Shown piece after piece: positions 50,127 to 62,676 of a stretch of 64,000 nt of DNA. The notes beneath the pieces were generated by a model. The model saw nothing but the letters and a program-made list of their open reading frames with translations. It did no database searches and was not told where the DNA came from. Every line of letters starts with the position of its first letter. The first letter of the stretch is position 1. Source of the DNA: Temnothorax longispinosus (Eukaryota; Arthropoda; Insecta; Hymenoptera; Formicidae); NCBI RefSeq assembly GCF_030848805.1, contig NC_092361.1, positions 620,001 to 684,000 on the forward strand, given 5' to 3'. The translations under genes and the position numbers were made by a program.

Positions 50127-53100
50127 TATATACATTCTTTTTATGTGCAATTTTATTATTCCTCTTTTTAGATTTTATCATGTGTGAATATGATTTATCA
50201 ACTAGTACAGCGAAATTCCATTTTACGATATCGTAATTTGAAAAAAAAGGTAGACATAGAACATATCGTGTTTAAAATCAAGATTATTCGAAGCACGAGT
50301 TTCTGTAGATTCCTAGTATTCTTCTGTGCATAAAACGATTCCAAGAACCGCATAATTGTGGCCAATGAATAACACTTTGACGCATAGTTTTGTAATATAT
50401 GCTATTAATGACGAATCCGGAAATTGTTAATAATTACTGCCACGAAATCGTGATATATAAGTCACCTAGCATTTCTATAACAACTATTTTGAAATATGCG
50501 TCATGTTTTTATCTTTATTTGCTAAGAAAGTTGAATACGATAGAGTCTAGAAACAAGTGAACTTTACGCAAGTAATCCATCGTCTTTAATTACCATAAGA
50601 CAAAATATTATAAATAAACTTGATTTTTTGGAAAATGTATAGAGTGCATTTATGCGATATGGTACATTATACGTATTAGATATTTGATAGTTATGTAAAG
50701 AGAAAAAAAGATAACGGGAAAGAGCTCATAGAAACATAATTATAAATTTTTATAGAAAATTAAAAAATTATTGGTACAGATGGGCGTGTTAATGGTGTTC
50801 GTACAGTTGCACTCAGCGCATAAGCAATACATGGATGAGGACGCTGAGTGCATGCTAAGTGCAAGCGTACGAAGAGACCATCCATTTATACCGGTTTTCA
50901 TGTTATGTTCTTGAAGTCAATTTGCACTCGATCTTTTTATATGGAAGAATAACGGCGATTAATTGCTTGTCGTAAACTTTCCCCATTTTAACAACTCAAT
51001 TGAAATAAATTAAAATTATGGCTCTCTTGTACATTATACATATTCTCAAAGTTTAAAAAATCCTTAAGTTAAAATCTTTAGATTTCTTTCTGGTCGGTAT
51101 GTGTCAATAGTTTTCAAATATTTGTATTATATGTTTTTTGTTTAAATCTCGCTGAAGCGGGTCAAATAACCTGCGCGACCGCAATCGATGAGGCGTAAAC
51201 CTAAGCAGGTCGGATGCGTCGATTCAGAAGGCGAAACGTCCCGTCACGAGAAAAGGTACACGGCAGGTGCTTTCTAAGTGCTACACGTGTAGATTCGAAT
51301 ACACATACGTCCGCATACACACGTTCGCAGGACCAACCTCTTGGAACAGGTTCAGTGACTATTTTAGGCGGCACTATCGTCATTTAAACTCCTCAAATTA
51401 TCAAGAGTCGGGGCGCTCTCTTATTCCATTCACAACTTCCTTTGTTTATTCTCGACTGGCTCGTTTTGATATTTTCAACGACGGAACGTAAACAATCAAA
51501 ATGAAACAATCGTGACGTAACTCGAACATATGTATATCTCAGATTTTTTTGTGGGGCCCATCAAAACTTCTCATTCTTTTGCTTATTTCGAGAAAACTAA
51601 AAGTACGACGAGATCTCTAATTCTAATAAATATTATAATTTTGTGAGCTACCCAAAGAATTCTTTTGAAACTTTATTATATTTTATTTTGATCCGTTCCG
51701 TTTAATTTAATCTTTCATACTTGTTGAAAAATTGAAAATCTCAAAATTACGGATGCTGCACTTTATTGAATTATTTTAGATATTCGTATGCTAAACGGAA
51801 ATAAAATTTATTATCGATCTCGATAGTCTATATACTTGGAAATCTCACATAAGTAGGATGTGACCGTGATTTACAATTGTATTAATATACAGTAGCAAAG
51901 TGAAAAGTATTGGCGAATGTATCGCAACCTGCGCCGGCTGGCTGCGCTTTAAAAGCGTTTACAGTTCCTGCAAATATACTGTTTAACGTACACGTGTGTG
52001 GGTTACTATATAGACATACATTATATGCAGTCACATAAATTTGTGTGCGCACAATCGATGCTTGAAATATCTAGGTACATCTGTATGCTGCATGCGCAGC
52101 GGATTACGCATCGATATCGCATATTTATACCTTCACATCCGCGCAGCAGCATTTTCTAATGCATCGCGAGAGCTTCGAGAATCGATGCGAAAACACGAAC
52201 TATCGCTGATCGTGCTGTGTTCGACCACGCATAATTAATGGATTCAGATTCGCGGCAATGTAGACTGCACGCGCTTTTGTCTTATTGGGGAAACGGTTCG
52301 AGCTCTTAATTCCTCGATCTCTCTGTGCTAGAAAACACGATCGAACATAAAATACGACTTATCTTAGATACATTTTACTCATTAACATTATCTATTTACA
52401 TAGTTAAAAGTAGAAATTTCACGGATTACAATAGAATTCCTTTTAATATAAAAAGAATAAAGCGACTTTATATCAAATAGAGAATAGATATGATTTTTTT
52501 TTAAGTTTATTCCGAAGAAAACGTGATTATTATTATGTTACATTATGATAGTAATAGAATAATTCTTTGTTTTAATCTATATCTATGAAACTTTTTCAAA
52601 CACGGATATTTTCTTAATTATTTATCCTGGTTTTATTCTCGACGAAATAAAGAATCGCCAACATGAGATACGCCGTATATTGATTTACAGTTTGTAATTT
52701 GTACGTCGAAACGCGAGGAAAATTAGTACGAAAGCACAAAACTCGATCGACAAGAAACTCGCCGCGGCCGCTGCTCATAGCCATTGAAGATAAGTTCAGC
52801 AACTCGGTTATGCGATACTGCGAGTCTTCACTGATCAACGAGCACTTGCGTAGAACTTAATTGTACGTGGTCGAGCAGATGAAAGGATATTGACCCGGTC
52901 TAAAGAGCACATGGTCACGGAAAGGGACCTCGTAAAGAGCAGCACGCAAGTTAGCCGAACGTTCGCCCGCACGACTTTCGCTCCACCATGATTACGCAAC
53001 GGCATTCGTTGCACGCGCGTCAGCGCGTTGCCAGCGTATTTTTCCGCCGTGATGACGAACACTTCATGTTCTCTCTTCTTTTATTCCTCTTTCGGCCAAT

Positions 53101-53908
53101 TTACTTTTGTAACAGGAAATTGTAATCGTGGGATACACCAAAATTCGTGACAGCATTATCATTATACTTTCAACACTTAAAATTCGAATTATTATATTAT
53201 TTAATTCGATAATTATTGTTATTCACATTTGGCGTGATTTCATTATTATTTGATTTATACGAAGGCAATTTTTTATTTCTTTTTATACCTTGTTAAATCT
53301 CAATAGCATTGAGTACACGAATTGTAAATTCTTTACGTTGTCTGAGCAATATGTATATGTATCTTTTTTTTGTTTTAAGAAAGGTCAGGTGTATGAAGTA
53401 ATGATTCCGTACGTCTTGTTTTCTCCTTAACATTTACTCGAAGCTAATGTTGTTTAGCCGGTTTCTAGATGCGAGTTAATTAAGTCGCATTTCGCATGAT
53501 TGGTCGCTGGCTTAGTCAACAGCTCGTTCGATATAATAATCGCGGATAAAGTAATTGCAAATCTCATTAAAATGGAATATGATCTTGTCGGAACTTTTGC
53601 AATTAGGTGTCGACGCGATGTTTTCGATATCGCGCGGACATCATCGGGAGCGGGCAAACTGCTAAGATCTTTCTCGCGGTTGGAAATTTAAATAATTTGA
53701 TTATTTTTATTTCACGAGAGTGTTAACGACGCCTTTCGCGTTTCTCTAACACTTTGATTCATAGGCGTAATATTACTTCTGTAGGCCAATAGGTATAAAT
53801 TTTCCAACATGATTGATCTTTTTTTTTGATCTTGCGATAAGTATAAGATAAACGTAAAAATAAAATCTTTATGTTTTTTATTTACAGAATTTAATAATAA
53901 TATTTGTA
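50127..53908. other. Intron-like DNA, no supported exon
   Basis: GC-raised patches at 51.17-51.49, 51.9-52.3 and 52.7-53.06 kb have short unassigned frames. No splice-bounded exon was found. Confidence 0.3.
50793..50881. mobile_element. Short imperfect TIR element
   Basis: ATGGTGTTCGTACAGTTGCACTCAGCG on the left (in two parts) pairs imperfectly with the right half, where the words GCTGAGTGCA, GTGCAAGCGTACGAA and ACCAT occur. About 90 bp, non-coding. Confidence 0.45.
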
Positions 53909-54115
53909 CACTGAAAAAAATTTATTATTTGCAAGAAAATAGATTTCTTTGAATTTAGTTTCTTTAATTCAAATAAATATTGAGTAGAAGATTCGAGAAA
54001 ATATATTAAACTCAGAAAGATGTTTTCTTAAATCTATCCAATACTTCTTTGAATTAAGGAAACTAAATTTAAAGAAATATATTTTCTTGCAAGTAATACA
54101 TTTTTTTTAATGTAG
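53909..54115. mobile_element. Foldback MITE
   Basis: From CACTGAAAAAAATTTATTA the left arm matches the reverse complement of the right arm along about 75 bp, including TTGCAAGAAAATA and ATTTAGTTTC. About 30 nt of unpaired sequence lies between the arms. No ORF. Confidence 0.6.
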
Positions 54116-55099
54116 ATAAAAATATATTTTTAGAGTCCGAAATTACATAAGTTATTATACCTTTTTTTCTTTCTCTTTCTTGTTATTTGGATACTTATAT
54201 TTCTTTTCGCACTGCTTATAATTATAAATCAATATGCTAATTTTTAGTTCTGTCACGCACGTAATTACGTTAAAAAAACGTACTCGAGTTATTACAGGAT
54301 TAGTATAATAACTCGTTGTTTCCAAGTAGAAATGTCGCGTGTAACGTCCGTCGTCTTTTTCGCCGGTTTCTGTTTTTACCTTTCCGTGTCAACGTATATA
54401 ATGCCTTTTTAATAGAGGAGTGTACATACATTGAATAACAATATGTGTACATATATTTACAATAATAGCTGATATATGTTTCCGTTTTTTCGGTAAATAT
54501 GTTGATCTGACCTTAATGACGTTGGATTATATCATCGGGTGGTCATATATCGAGCGAATTATAAAAGGAACGAGTCACACACAAAACGTGCGTGATATAG
54601 AGCACCTGCTCCGAATTTGAGGATATCCGGGTTTCATCCGGTCGATATTGAAAATATATCGCGAGATAAACATCACCGTTATATCATCTGAATTGCAAAT
54701 GCAATTTGGAAGAGGCATCGCCTTTTTACCGCCGTATAGGCGCACGCCGATCGAAAGCGTGAACATTTCGAGCACCTCACCAACTTACTACGCTACACTC
54801 TTCGTATTTCAATATCGAAAGTCTGCTAGATTTTAAAATATCGACCACATTCCGGTGAATTATTTTTCTGTCATGAAACGTTTCTCGTGCAACTTGCAGA
54901 GACGCGAGATAAATAATTCAATACCATAAAAATGAAATTACGTGTACCTTGGAGAATAATGCAATGTTAGTAAATGTTTGATTTTCATGAAAGAATTAAA
55001 CGATGAATTAAAGTTACAATTATTGTATTGAAATTTTATCATTGTTAATTAAATTATATTAAAGTATATTAAATTATTGTTATAGTTAAAGTTAATTGT

Positions 55100-55137
55100 T
55101 ACTTATTGTATAGAGTGAGGTACTTATTGTATAGATT
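55100..55137 (+). repeat. Two direct copies of TACTTATTGTATAGA
   Basis: The copies start at 55100 and 55121, a period of 21 nt, in AT-rich DNA. Confidence 0.75.
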
Positions 55138-55569
55138 TGAGATTTTAATTGCTTTATCTTTTATTTTAATCATTTTTCTTGATTTGCACAAATATTATTT
55201 ACCGTTGAAAAATATCCTGATATTACAATTTCTGACAAAATTTACATGCCTTTCATAAATATTGCGATATTTCTGATAATAATTATCATGTACCGTCTAC
55301 GTATACGGATATCAAATCTAATTTACAAGATGGTTTCGAAGTATCTTGAATCAATTTCAGCCTTATTTGTTTGCCCAAATACATCTTTATCTTTATACGT
55401 CGATTTCGTTTTATACGTGTATCGTTTATTACGGTTTATAACGGGATGCTGTTGCGTGTCGTCATAAAGTATCTGACTACTATAGGTCATAATGGGCTTG
55501 TTCCAAATTCACGGATATGTGTAGGTATCTCGATGTGTGTACTGTGTGGTGTGTGTATTACGCTGGCCT

Positions 55570-55880
55570 GAGGGAAAACGAGCCTCGCCCATCTTCTCCT
55601 AATACTAGAAAATATGATTCTGGGCCGTACGGCCACTGTAAATCTCTATGATGAATCTATGCGCTTTTAGCATTTATCGTCGTGGAATTTACCCTCCACG
55701 GGAATGCAGCCAGAGCGCATTGCTCCCGTAAGCGTCGCCGAGCTTCGTTAAGCGGGCAATATGGGTTAACGGGCCGCGCTGCACTTGGACTAATAATAAG
55801 TTAATTGAAATTTAATCTCCGCCAGCAGCCGTACGAAAAGTTTAATACTTCCTGCTAATTCGAGCGCGTTCACTTAAAAA
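55570..55880. promoter_or_regulatory. Possible conserved non-coding block
   Basis: A GC-raised stretch passes into a segment with several homeodomain-type cores (CTAATAATAAG, TTAATTGAAATTTAAT, CTAATT). An acceptor-like and a donor-like site at 55671 and about 55729 enclose 57 nt open in all three frames, which is not informative. Enhancer-like character is inferred. Confidence 0.25.
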
Positions 55881-56211
55881 AAGAACGAGCGGGAGAGGTT
55901 GAAAATAAGTTATATAGAATTTCCTTAGCAACATAAAAATTGTACAAATATAGAGCGATATAACCAGATTAAAGTAAGCAAACGATTAATTAGTGACTAT
56001 GTTTCGATTGTAATATTAGATATCCACGTTTATATATACAAAATTGAAATAACTTCAATATATGTCTTAATAAAAATCAATATCTTTTTCAATCAATTTT
56101 CTTTTTCTCATTCGACATTTAGTCAATCGATCACCAAGTGACTTTTGTCGCTTATAACCGCGGATTATAACTGCGCCATCGCGACAAACAGTAATATCGA
56201 CTTACACTTAC

Positions 56212-56325
56212 GGGACGAATACAAACGTATGAAGGAAATGAATGAGGATCTTCAGATTCCCCGACCAATAAGGATTTTAAAGAAGATATTTCCGGAAATT
56301 CGTCGCTGATAGATTCTGGCCGTGT
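56212..56325 (-). CDS. Candidate 38-codon exon, open on both strands
   Basis: On the minus strand an acceptor (CTTCGTCCGATTAG) and a donor (CGTCCC before GTAAGTGTA) enclose 38 codons in phase 0, beginning TRPESISDEFPEISSLKS. The plus strand here is also open for about 55 codons and includes EYKRMKEMNEDLQIPRPIRI before a TGA. At most one is likely real. Neither resembles a family I know, and the acceptor is mediocre. Confidence 0.25.
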
Positions 56326-56554
56326 CTAATCGGACGAAGTCACGATTCGCTAATTAGGATCCCTAACGACCGTTAATCACATTGAATTCTACGCTTTGTA
56401 GTCGCGTGATTCGTCGGCGTACTCTCCACTTCGACGTTCTATGACGGTGCGGTCGCCCGGTGAACATGAACCGAGCCCCTCGCAACATAGTTACATTACA
56501 TACATCGTCTCACGTTATAGCACGTCGTGATGATGACAAACGTGTGCGAGCATA

Positions 56555-57049
56555 CAGGGTGATTCTAAAATGATTGCACTTTCTTTCAACTATATATACC
56601 GATCAATTATATATATATAAGTTCTACGATAAAGATTTGTGGATTAAATTGAATATTTGAACAAGATCAATGCTTGGGGTTTCCAGGTATAATTTAACTG
56701 TTTTCTGAATGTCGGGACTATCACGCATTCTAAATGCGGCTTATAGCTAATTTAAATCTCAATCAATATCATCATTTTCCGAGGAGATGGATTAACATTC
56801 GGCAATTTAATTGGAATCTATTCTCTTGACCTTCAACGTTAAATCTGATTTTAACGAAAACAAAGTCCGTTGAAAATAGTTGAAGACTAGAGTGTTACTT
56901 ATTCAAACATTTTGAATTTATCAAAACCCCCAATGTGGTACTTGAGTTTTCAATTTACGCGCTTCTGCTTCGACCCCACAACGATCATTTTTCATTACGG
57001 TGACCTTATCTGTGGACGGGAGGAAGCGCGATAACTCCGGGACACCCTG
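56555..57049. mobile_element. Possible decayed transposon with CAGGGTG termini
   Basis: CAGGGTG at the left and CACCCTG at the right are inverted termini, and CATA flanks both sides. CAGGGTGTCCC-type ends are common on insect DNA transposons. The 495-bp interior has no intact ORF and no internal symmetry was found. The termini are short, so chance is possible. Confidence 0.35.
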
Positions 57050-57260
57050 CATATGTACACGTGCGCGTTATATATAGGCACGGGGAAGATGCACAACGAC
57101 GTGCTGCGGACGTACGGATCATCGTTGGCGTTGTACGCCTCGCCGCCGATCTCTCCCGGGAGGATTGGAATCGACTGGCTCTCTCGTATATCAATATCAT
57201 TTTTCGGACAGAAAATCGATCGGACTGACGGCACGGCAGCGGGGCTTCGCCAGTAAATCG
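57000..57260. other. GC-rich segment open on both strands
   Basis: The minus strand from 57234 reads through GEIGGEAYNANDDPYVRSTS with mostly G/C third positions; the plus strand from 57053 is equally open (VLRTYGSSLALYASPPISPG). The splice sites at either end are weak. Its left edge touches the possible transposon end at 57049. It may be a conserved exon or a CpG-rich regulatory stretch; unassigned. Confidence 0.25.
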
Positions 57261-58296
57261 TAGAATACGGTCTGCATAATACGTAACCGTACGTACGTGT
57301 GTGCCGACAAATTGCTTTTACATACCGGCGTTAACCGCAAGTTTGTTCCGCGATATATCCGTTTCCTCTCTTATCACGCAAAAAGAGTCAGTTTCGCTGT
57401 GATTTCAGATAATACAATATATCGTGTTATATTTTGGCAGGCAGCATTCGCGCGTAAACTGAAATGGTGATTGACAACCAATTTGTGTCAAAATCAAACC
57501 AACAACTTCAATCTAGTGCAAAAACATCGTGTTTCCAATAAAAATCGGATGCGGGTTTACAAATATTTGCTATTTGAAGATACACGATTGCTCGACATGC
57601 GTGGACAGTTACTTTAATCAGCTGCTATCTGAATTGGCAATTTCAGTTAGATTGGCAGTGTAAAACTTACAAATAGTGAATAGGATGAGATAAACAGGAT
57701 GCTCCATGATAGGTTCAATTGATAAAGCTGATTTAGAACTTTTTCTTTTAGAAAATTGAAATTATTTTTCCAATCAATTGGTATTTACCAATTTTAATAT
57801 TATATTTTTTATAGTTTCTAACATTAATTTTTTTACATGAAGCACAGTTTGCTGAAATTCCTTTTTTTTTTAATTTAGTCACAGCTTAAAAATGATTCTT
57901 ATTTTATATTTTTTCAGAGAAAACTTATTTAAATTTTTTTTATTTTTTTCTTTCTTATATAAAAGAATTTGTGGGCAGACACATATATGCACATACACGT
58001 ACATCCGTCGCCATGTACGTTCCTCGTCCCGAAATGCAGGTTGCGATGATCAAATCCACTCGAAGTACACGTAGCGTGTGCAAACGCGGGGCAGATGCAG
58101 CGCAATTAAAGTTTGTAGAGTAGCTAACCGGCTCGTTCGTTGTCGAATTGAAAGCTTTTTCGTTTGGCGATTCGAGCGTCGATTCCCTCGCGCCAGTTCC
58201 ATTCGATAAATTAGCAGCGGCCAGCAGCGCCGTTACGTCGTTAAACTGCGCCGCGTTTACTTTGGATAAGTTCTAGTAGAGGAAAAAAATGTGCAA

Positions 58297-58340
<44 letters not shown>

Positions 58341-60051
58341 TGTGTGTGTGTGTGTGTGTGTAGTGCGTAAGTAGGAAGTATAATGAATGAGAGAGGTAAA
58401 AACAATGCGATACATTGTCGTTGCAACGTTCGTTGTAGCGTGCAAGGTGCATCTCGTCGTACACCAGATGCCGCGAAGAAAGTCGTGACTTGGCTGTTTC
58501 TGATACTTCCTCGTTTGTCGTCGTCGATATACGAGAGCAGACGAAGCCGAGGTAAAATCTGTCGTCTACCTTTTCATCGGATATAATTGCCTTTTATCCT
58601 CCGGTTGATCGATCGTTCCCTCGTTCGACGACTTCTGAAAAGACTCGAAATGAAACGCTGCTCTCTGCCCACGTCCGAATGTTCCGACCGAACATCGATA
58701 ACACTGACATCGTTACTCCAATGATGTTTAATCCGTTGGAATCCAGCGTTCAAGGCCGCCGCTTGTATAAAGTTCAGCAGCACTAAACCAGTCGAATGCA
58801 TTGTATTCATTTGATCGGCTTATAGTACTTTACATAAAGTAAAGTAAAATATTAAAATACATTATATAACGTTAAAAAAGACGGAAGATGTTATAAGAAA
58901 AATATAATTATACATTTAAATGCTTTCTCTGATAATATTGTTAAACTTTAGGTTTAGAATAATATCTTACATTTTTATACACGTACATGAAAGAGAATGG
59001 AGGCAGAAAGAGAATATGAATGATATTTAAATATATCTTTCTACTTTTATTTCATTAAATGTTACAATAAACGTTACTTATCTAAACGAGAATTTATTCC
59101 AGAATATTTATTGCTTTTCTGATATATGAGTAAATTATAGTATCTCAAGTAACAAATAATTGAAGTATTTTATATGTTATATACGAGTTTTTATAAAATA
59201 TATTCTATAAATAGTCTCCAAGCATGCACAGTATGATGCAATTCTTTCGACAAAGGAGTCGACGTGTAGTTATCAGATGTATGTTCCAGGAATGAAACTT
59301 GGAATGCACAATGCACATTTTGTCTCATGTGAGGCAATTTCCCATTACAATTTATCTGACAATGAGTGTGGAGAACGATGATGAAGTCGAATTACCAATC
59401 AAGAGAATCGAACGTAGATGTGAAATACGATAATAACATTAATCGCGATAGACTATAGACGTAATATTGAGGCTTAAGTACGTATAAATTATTCCCGATT
59501 GGAAATATTGCTTTATGACATTTAACTATAGGATTTATACGTAAGATAATTCTAAAATTAGTTCTGAGTCAATTTTAATTGAGCGGCTTTTGCTGTATAG
59601 GAAGGGCATTAAAAATTTAAGCTCTGTCACCATCAAGAATTGAAGATATTTTTAAAGCACACACACTCTCTCTCTCGTGGATGGACGCAATTTTCACATC
59701 TTGCATAAAAAGACGCTTATTTAGCTTTGTTCTCTCGTCTTGGGACTGGAGTCAACAGAGTCGCCTTGGAATCGAGAAGGGGACGAATCCGTTATACGAA
59801 AAGGGACGGTGGAGTACATGGCGTAGGCGTCGATTCACTCCGCTGTGTGTATCCTTCGTCTTCCAATCGGAGGTCCTTTCTTCCTCGGGCGTTAATAAAG
59901 TCTTCTGTCCTCCACCTCTCTCTCGTGCTGGAGAATTTCCATCCTTCGTGCTATTCTTCTTTGATTCGCCAGGACTCCTCCGATTGACGCTTTCTCTCTC
60001 TCTCTTCTCTTGTTTTCTATCTTTCTTCCCTCCTCTCCCCCGTTTACTCAC
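57261..60051. other. Intron-like DNA
   Basis: A good acceptor (TATTTTTTCAG, ends about 57916) is followed by an open plus frame of about 66 codons, but no convincing donor. A CT-rich tract lies at 59.99-60.05 kb. The plus frame of 148 codons at 59.68-60.13 kb is pyrimidine-driven and has no domain. Confidence 0.3.
58299..58361. repeat. Compound microsatellite (AG)n(TG)n
   Basis: About 20 AG units pass directly into about 11 TG units. The minus strand appears coding (THTHTH-SLSLSL) in all three frames only because of this repeat. Confidence 0.95.
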
Positions 60052-60226
60052 TTGCATCATGTTTTTCTCTCTCGCTCTCATGGCCATCCATTGCGATCAT
60101 AGCTCTACACTGGCGGCGGAGACGTAATGCTCCGATCGTAATTACCCCGTCGCTAGTGCACTCCCGGGACCACTTCCTCGCCAGAGCCGATCCGACACTT
60201 TCACACCGAATTTCAGTGCCGTGCAT
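60052..60226 (-). CDS. Candidate first coding exon, 58 codons
   Basis: On the minus strand an ATG at 60226 opens MHGTEIRCESVGSALARKWS and runs to GATGCAA before GTGAGTAAA, a good donor at 60051, exiting in phase 1. The protein is Arg-rich and unrecognised. A pyrimidine-rich stretch (plus strand 59990-60045) follows in the presumed intron. The neighbouring frames on both strands are also open, so a 5' UTR exon or chance is possible. Confidence 0.2.
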
Positions 60227-60589
60227 CGCAACGCGAACGAATTAAGAACGCGAATGATTCCGACTTGGATGACGTTAATAATCAGAATGTTTCTTAAAGG
60301 AACTCATAGACGATAGATATTTATTGTCAATATAACTATCGGCAATTCTTTAATATAGATACACGATGTTGCATTAAACCGTAGATCTTGTAAACTACAT
60401 TTAAAAAAATAGTGAGACTGACTTAAGCGATTGAAAGTCAGAGATCTGCATCAAATTTTATGAAGATTTAAATAGATCATGGAAATCTAGTTTTTATTTT
60501 TCGGTTAATTTTAAATAGGTTTTATTTAGAAGAATCGAAAGCAATTTGTCTATTACAATCTATCTTGCTATGCGGATTTGCAATGTTGG

Positions 60590-60649
60590 CTGACGTAAAC
60601 TAGGTTACTCTGGTGCAATCTGACGTAATCTAGGTTACTTCGCTTCATT
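60590..60649 (+). repeat. Two tandem 30-bp units
   Basis: CTGACGTAA(A/T)CTAGGTTACT occurs twice, 30 nt apart. Confidence 0.8.
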
Positions 60650-61447
60650 CTGGCTTATTCAGTCTCAAAACTTGAAACCCGGTAAATAATTTCAAATGGA
60701 ATCTAATCTTCTTGGTTTACTTAATGGCATTCAGTACGTTGCTACGTAATATCACTAATTGTAAGATATAATTCGAATGTATTGAGTTTGTACGGGGAAA
60801 TAGAGCGTATCAAGAAATAAACTTTTATATATTATTTAGAATTATCATCGTGGGGTTGCGAATTGAAAGCTAACCGCGTGGGTGTTGCGATCCGATCGTC
60901 GATTGTTTCGTTCGCATTCATAATTCAGGGAGGGAGAATTTTTCCCTCGTTTCTTTAGAAGTAATTGCAGAATAGCGTCTCTAGATCCACGTTGCTATTT
61001 GCCCTGGGCTGACCCTAACGAGAAACGGACCCTCGCCCAAGAACCTAAGAAAAAAAGAGAAAAAAAAAAGAACAAAGCGCGAGAGTGAGGCGGTGGGGGC
61101 TCTTTTACTTGCGGTCGTTATACTTCCTAGAACGTTCGCGCCAAGGTACGAGCAAGGAAAGCCGGTCGAAGGGTTCAAGGCTGCCCGTGAGGTTCAACGA
61201 TCCACGTTGAGGGAGGTGTTTCATCTGAGAGTGAGAGCCCGAAAGAGCATCAGCTATTTACGAGGGTCTGTTATGGTCGCTTATGAAGTAACGTGTTATT
61301 ATCGCCGATTTGCTACGTCACTCTGAGTCGTGGGCATACACGAACACTAAGTCATTGATATATAAAAATTTGTCGCATTCGTGAATCGATATCAATGATT
61401 CTCAATACAAAATCCTGCTTCAGTGAAAGTTTAGTTATAATTCGTAA

Positions 61448-61573
61448 TTTCTATCAATGTAGATTAACTTTAATCTCAGTTTAACTCACTTTTTATTTTC
61501 TTCTAGTTCTAAGAACTAGAAAGGGATAAGAAGTTAAGCCGAGATTAAAGTTAATCTGCATTGATAGAAACGG
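61448..61573. mobile_element. Near-perfect palindromic MITE
   Basis: TTTCTATCAATG(T/C)AGATTAACTTTAATCTC is repeated inverted on the other side of a centre at 61510/61511 (TCTAGTTCT-AAGAACTAGA). The arms pair almost to the centre, so there is essentially no loop. No coding potential. Confidence 0.7.
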
Positions 61574-62676
61574 ACATTAGAAATTCATATTTATAATTCG
61601 GCAAGTAATTTAAAACTGAAAATATTTTTACAATATATTTTTATGATATTTAAGTAGCTATTAATCAAACAAAGGTGTTTCACAATCAATAAGAATTTTG
61701 CAATATCCACAGTTCTTTATTGTGCTCGCAGCGATCTTATTGTATGCGATATGTTTCTCAACCGGCATGTAGAACGAACATAAAATTTCGCTCGTAGCTC
61801 GGCAATCGGCACAGCGGCGAGTGCGGATCTTGAGAGTGCCGATTTGCGATACGAGAAAATTCCAAAGGACGGACGTACTCTCGTCCTGAACACCGCGTGC
61901 GTTCTCGGCTTCAAATCCTTTCGTTTACGTGCCGCGCCGTTCGTGTGCGTTTACGTGAATCGGACTGAAGTTGAAGGAGGACGACGCGGGAGACAAAGAG
62001 AGAGCGACGGAAAGAAGGAACGGGAGAGGGGTAAAAGCGGTCGGCCAAGCAAGACCGGTCGAACAGGTTTCTCGGGTCGAGTAGGCGAAAGCCTCTACTC
62101 CGTTAGCCTCTTTCTTTACGCGCGGTTTTGCACTGCCTGTACTCTCGAGAGTGCCCCGGACACCTCCGCCGCTTTGTAGTCGCGTACTCGCGTACTGGGA
62201 ATTTGCGCCAAGGCGCAACGCAAAACGGTGCTTGCATGTTAGCAGCGACAATGGTACACAGTATTTTTTCCTATTTTTAAACCTCGGTTATAAGACGATT
62301 AACGAGCACTCGAGAGATTCCTTAAACATCGATAAAAACGATTTAATATTTAAAAGGCCCCTTGTACATCGCTTAGAATGATTTAACGCCTTCTTAAAGC
62401 CGATAATGACAACTATTTGATCAAACTAGAACTTTATATATAAATTGAAAAAATCGCGATAATTCGTAATTTAACAAATTGATAATTTGAAAATCTTAAC
62501 ATTTTTTATTTTATACGAGATTTAAATTAAGTTTGATAGCTAAGCATATTTTTCTTATGTATATATCCCTTTTTTAAAACAAGTCTCTAAATATTGGTAC
62601 GAATGACTGTATATTAACTTGCATAATGTATATCATAAAAAAATACTTACTTTGCTAATGCACGTTGCTTAAGATT

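Larger units (their letters stand above)
54116..56211. other. Intron-like DNA
   Basis: Holds the short direct repeat at 55.1 kb and the possible conserved block at 55.57-55.88 kb; otherwise AT-rich with no supported exon. Confidence 0.3.
60227..62676. other. Mixed non-coding DNA
   Basis: On the minus strand a 30-nt pyrimidine tract ends TTTTTTCTTAG at 61045, an excellent acceptor. The following 20-codon frame (FLGEGPFLVRVSPGQIATWI) ends in a stop. A CpG-rich block at 61.78-62.25 kb has overlapping open frames only. Confidence 0.3.

Noticed and set aside
58241..58464. Minus-strand frames with THTHTH-SLSLSL
   Set aside because: Pure translation of the AG/TG microsatellite.
59681..60127. 148-codon plus-strand open frame
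   Set aside because: Driven by a CT-rich tract that avoids stops; overlapping frames are also open.
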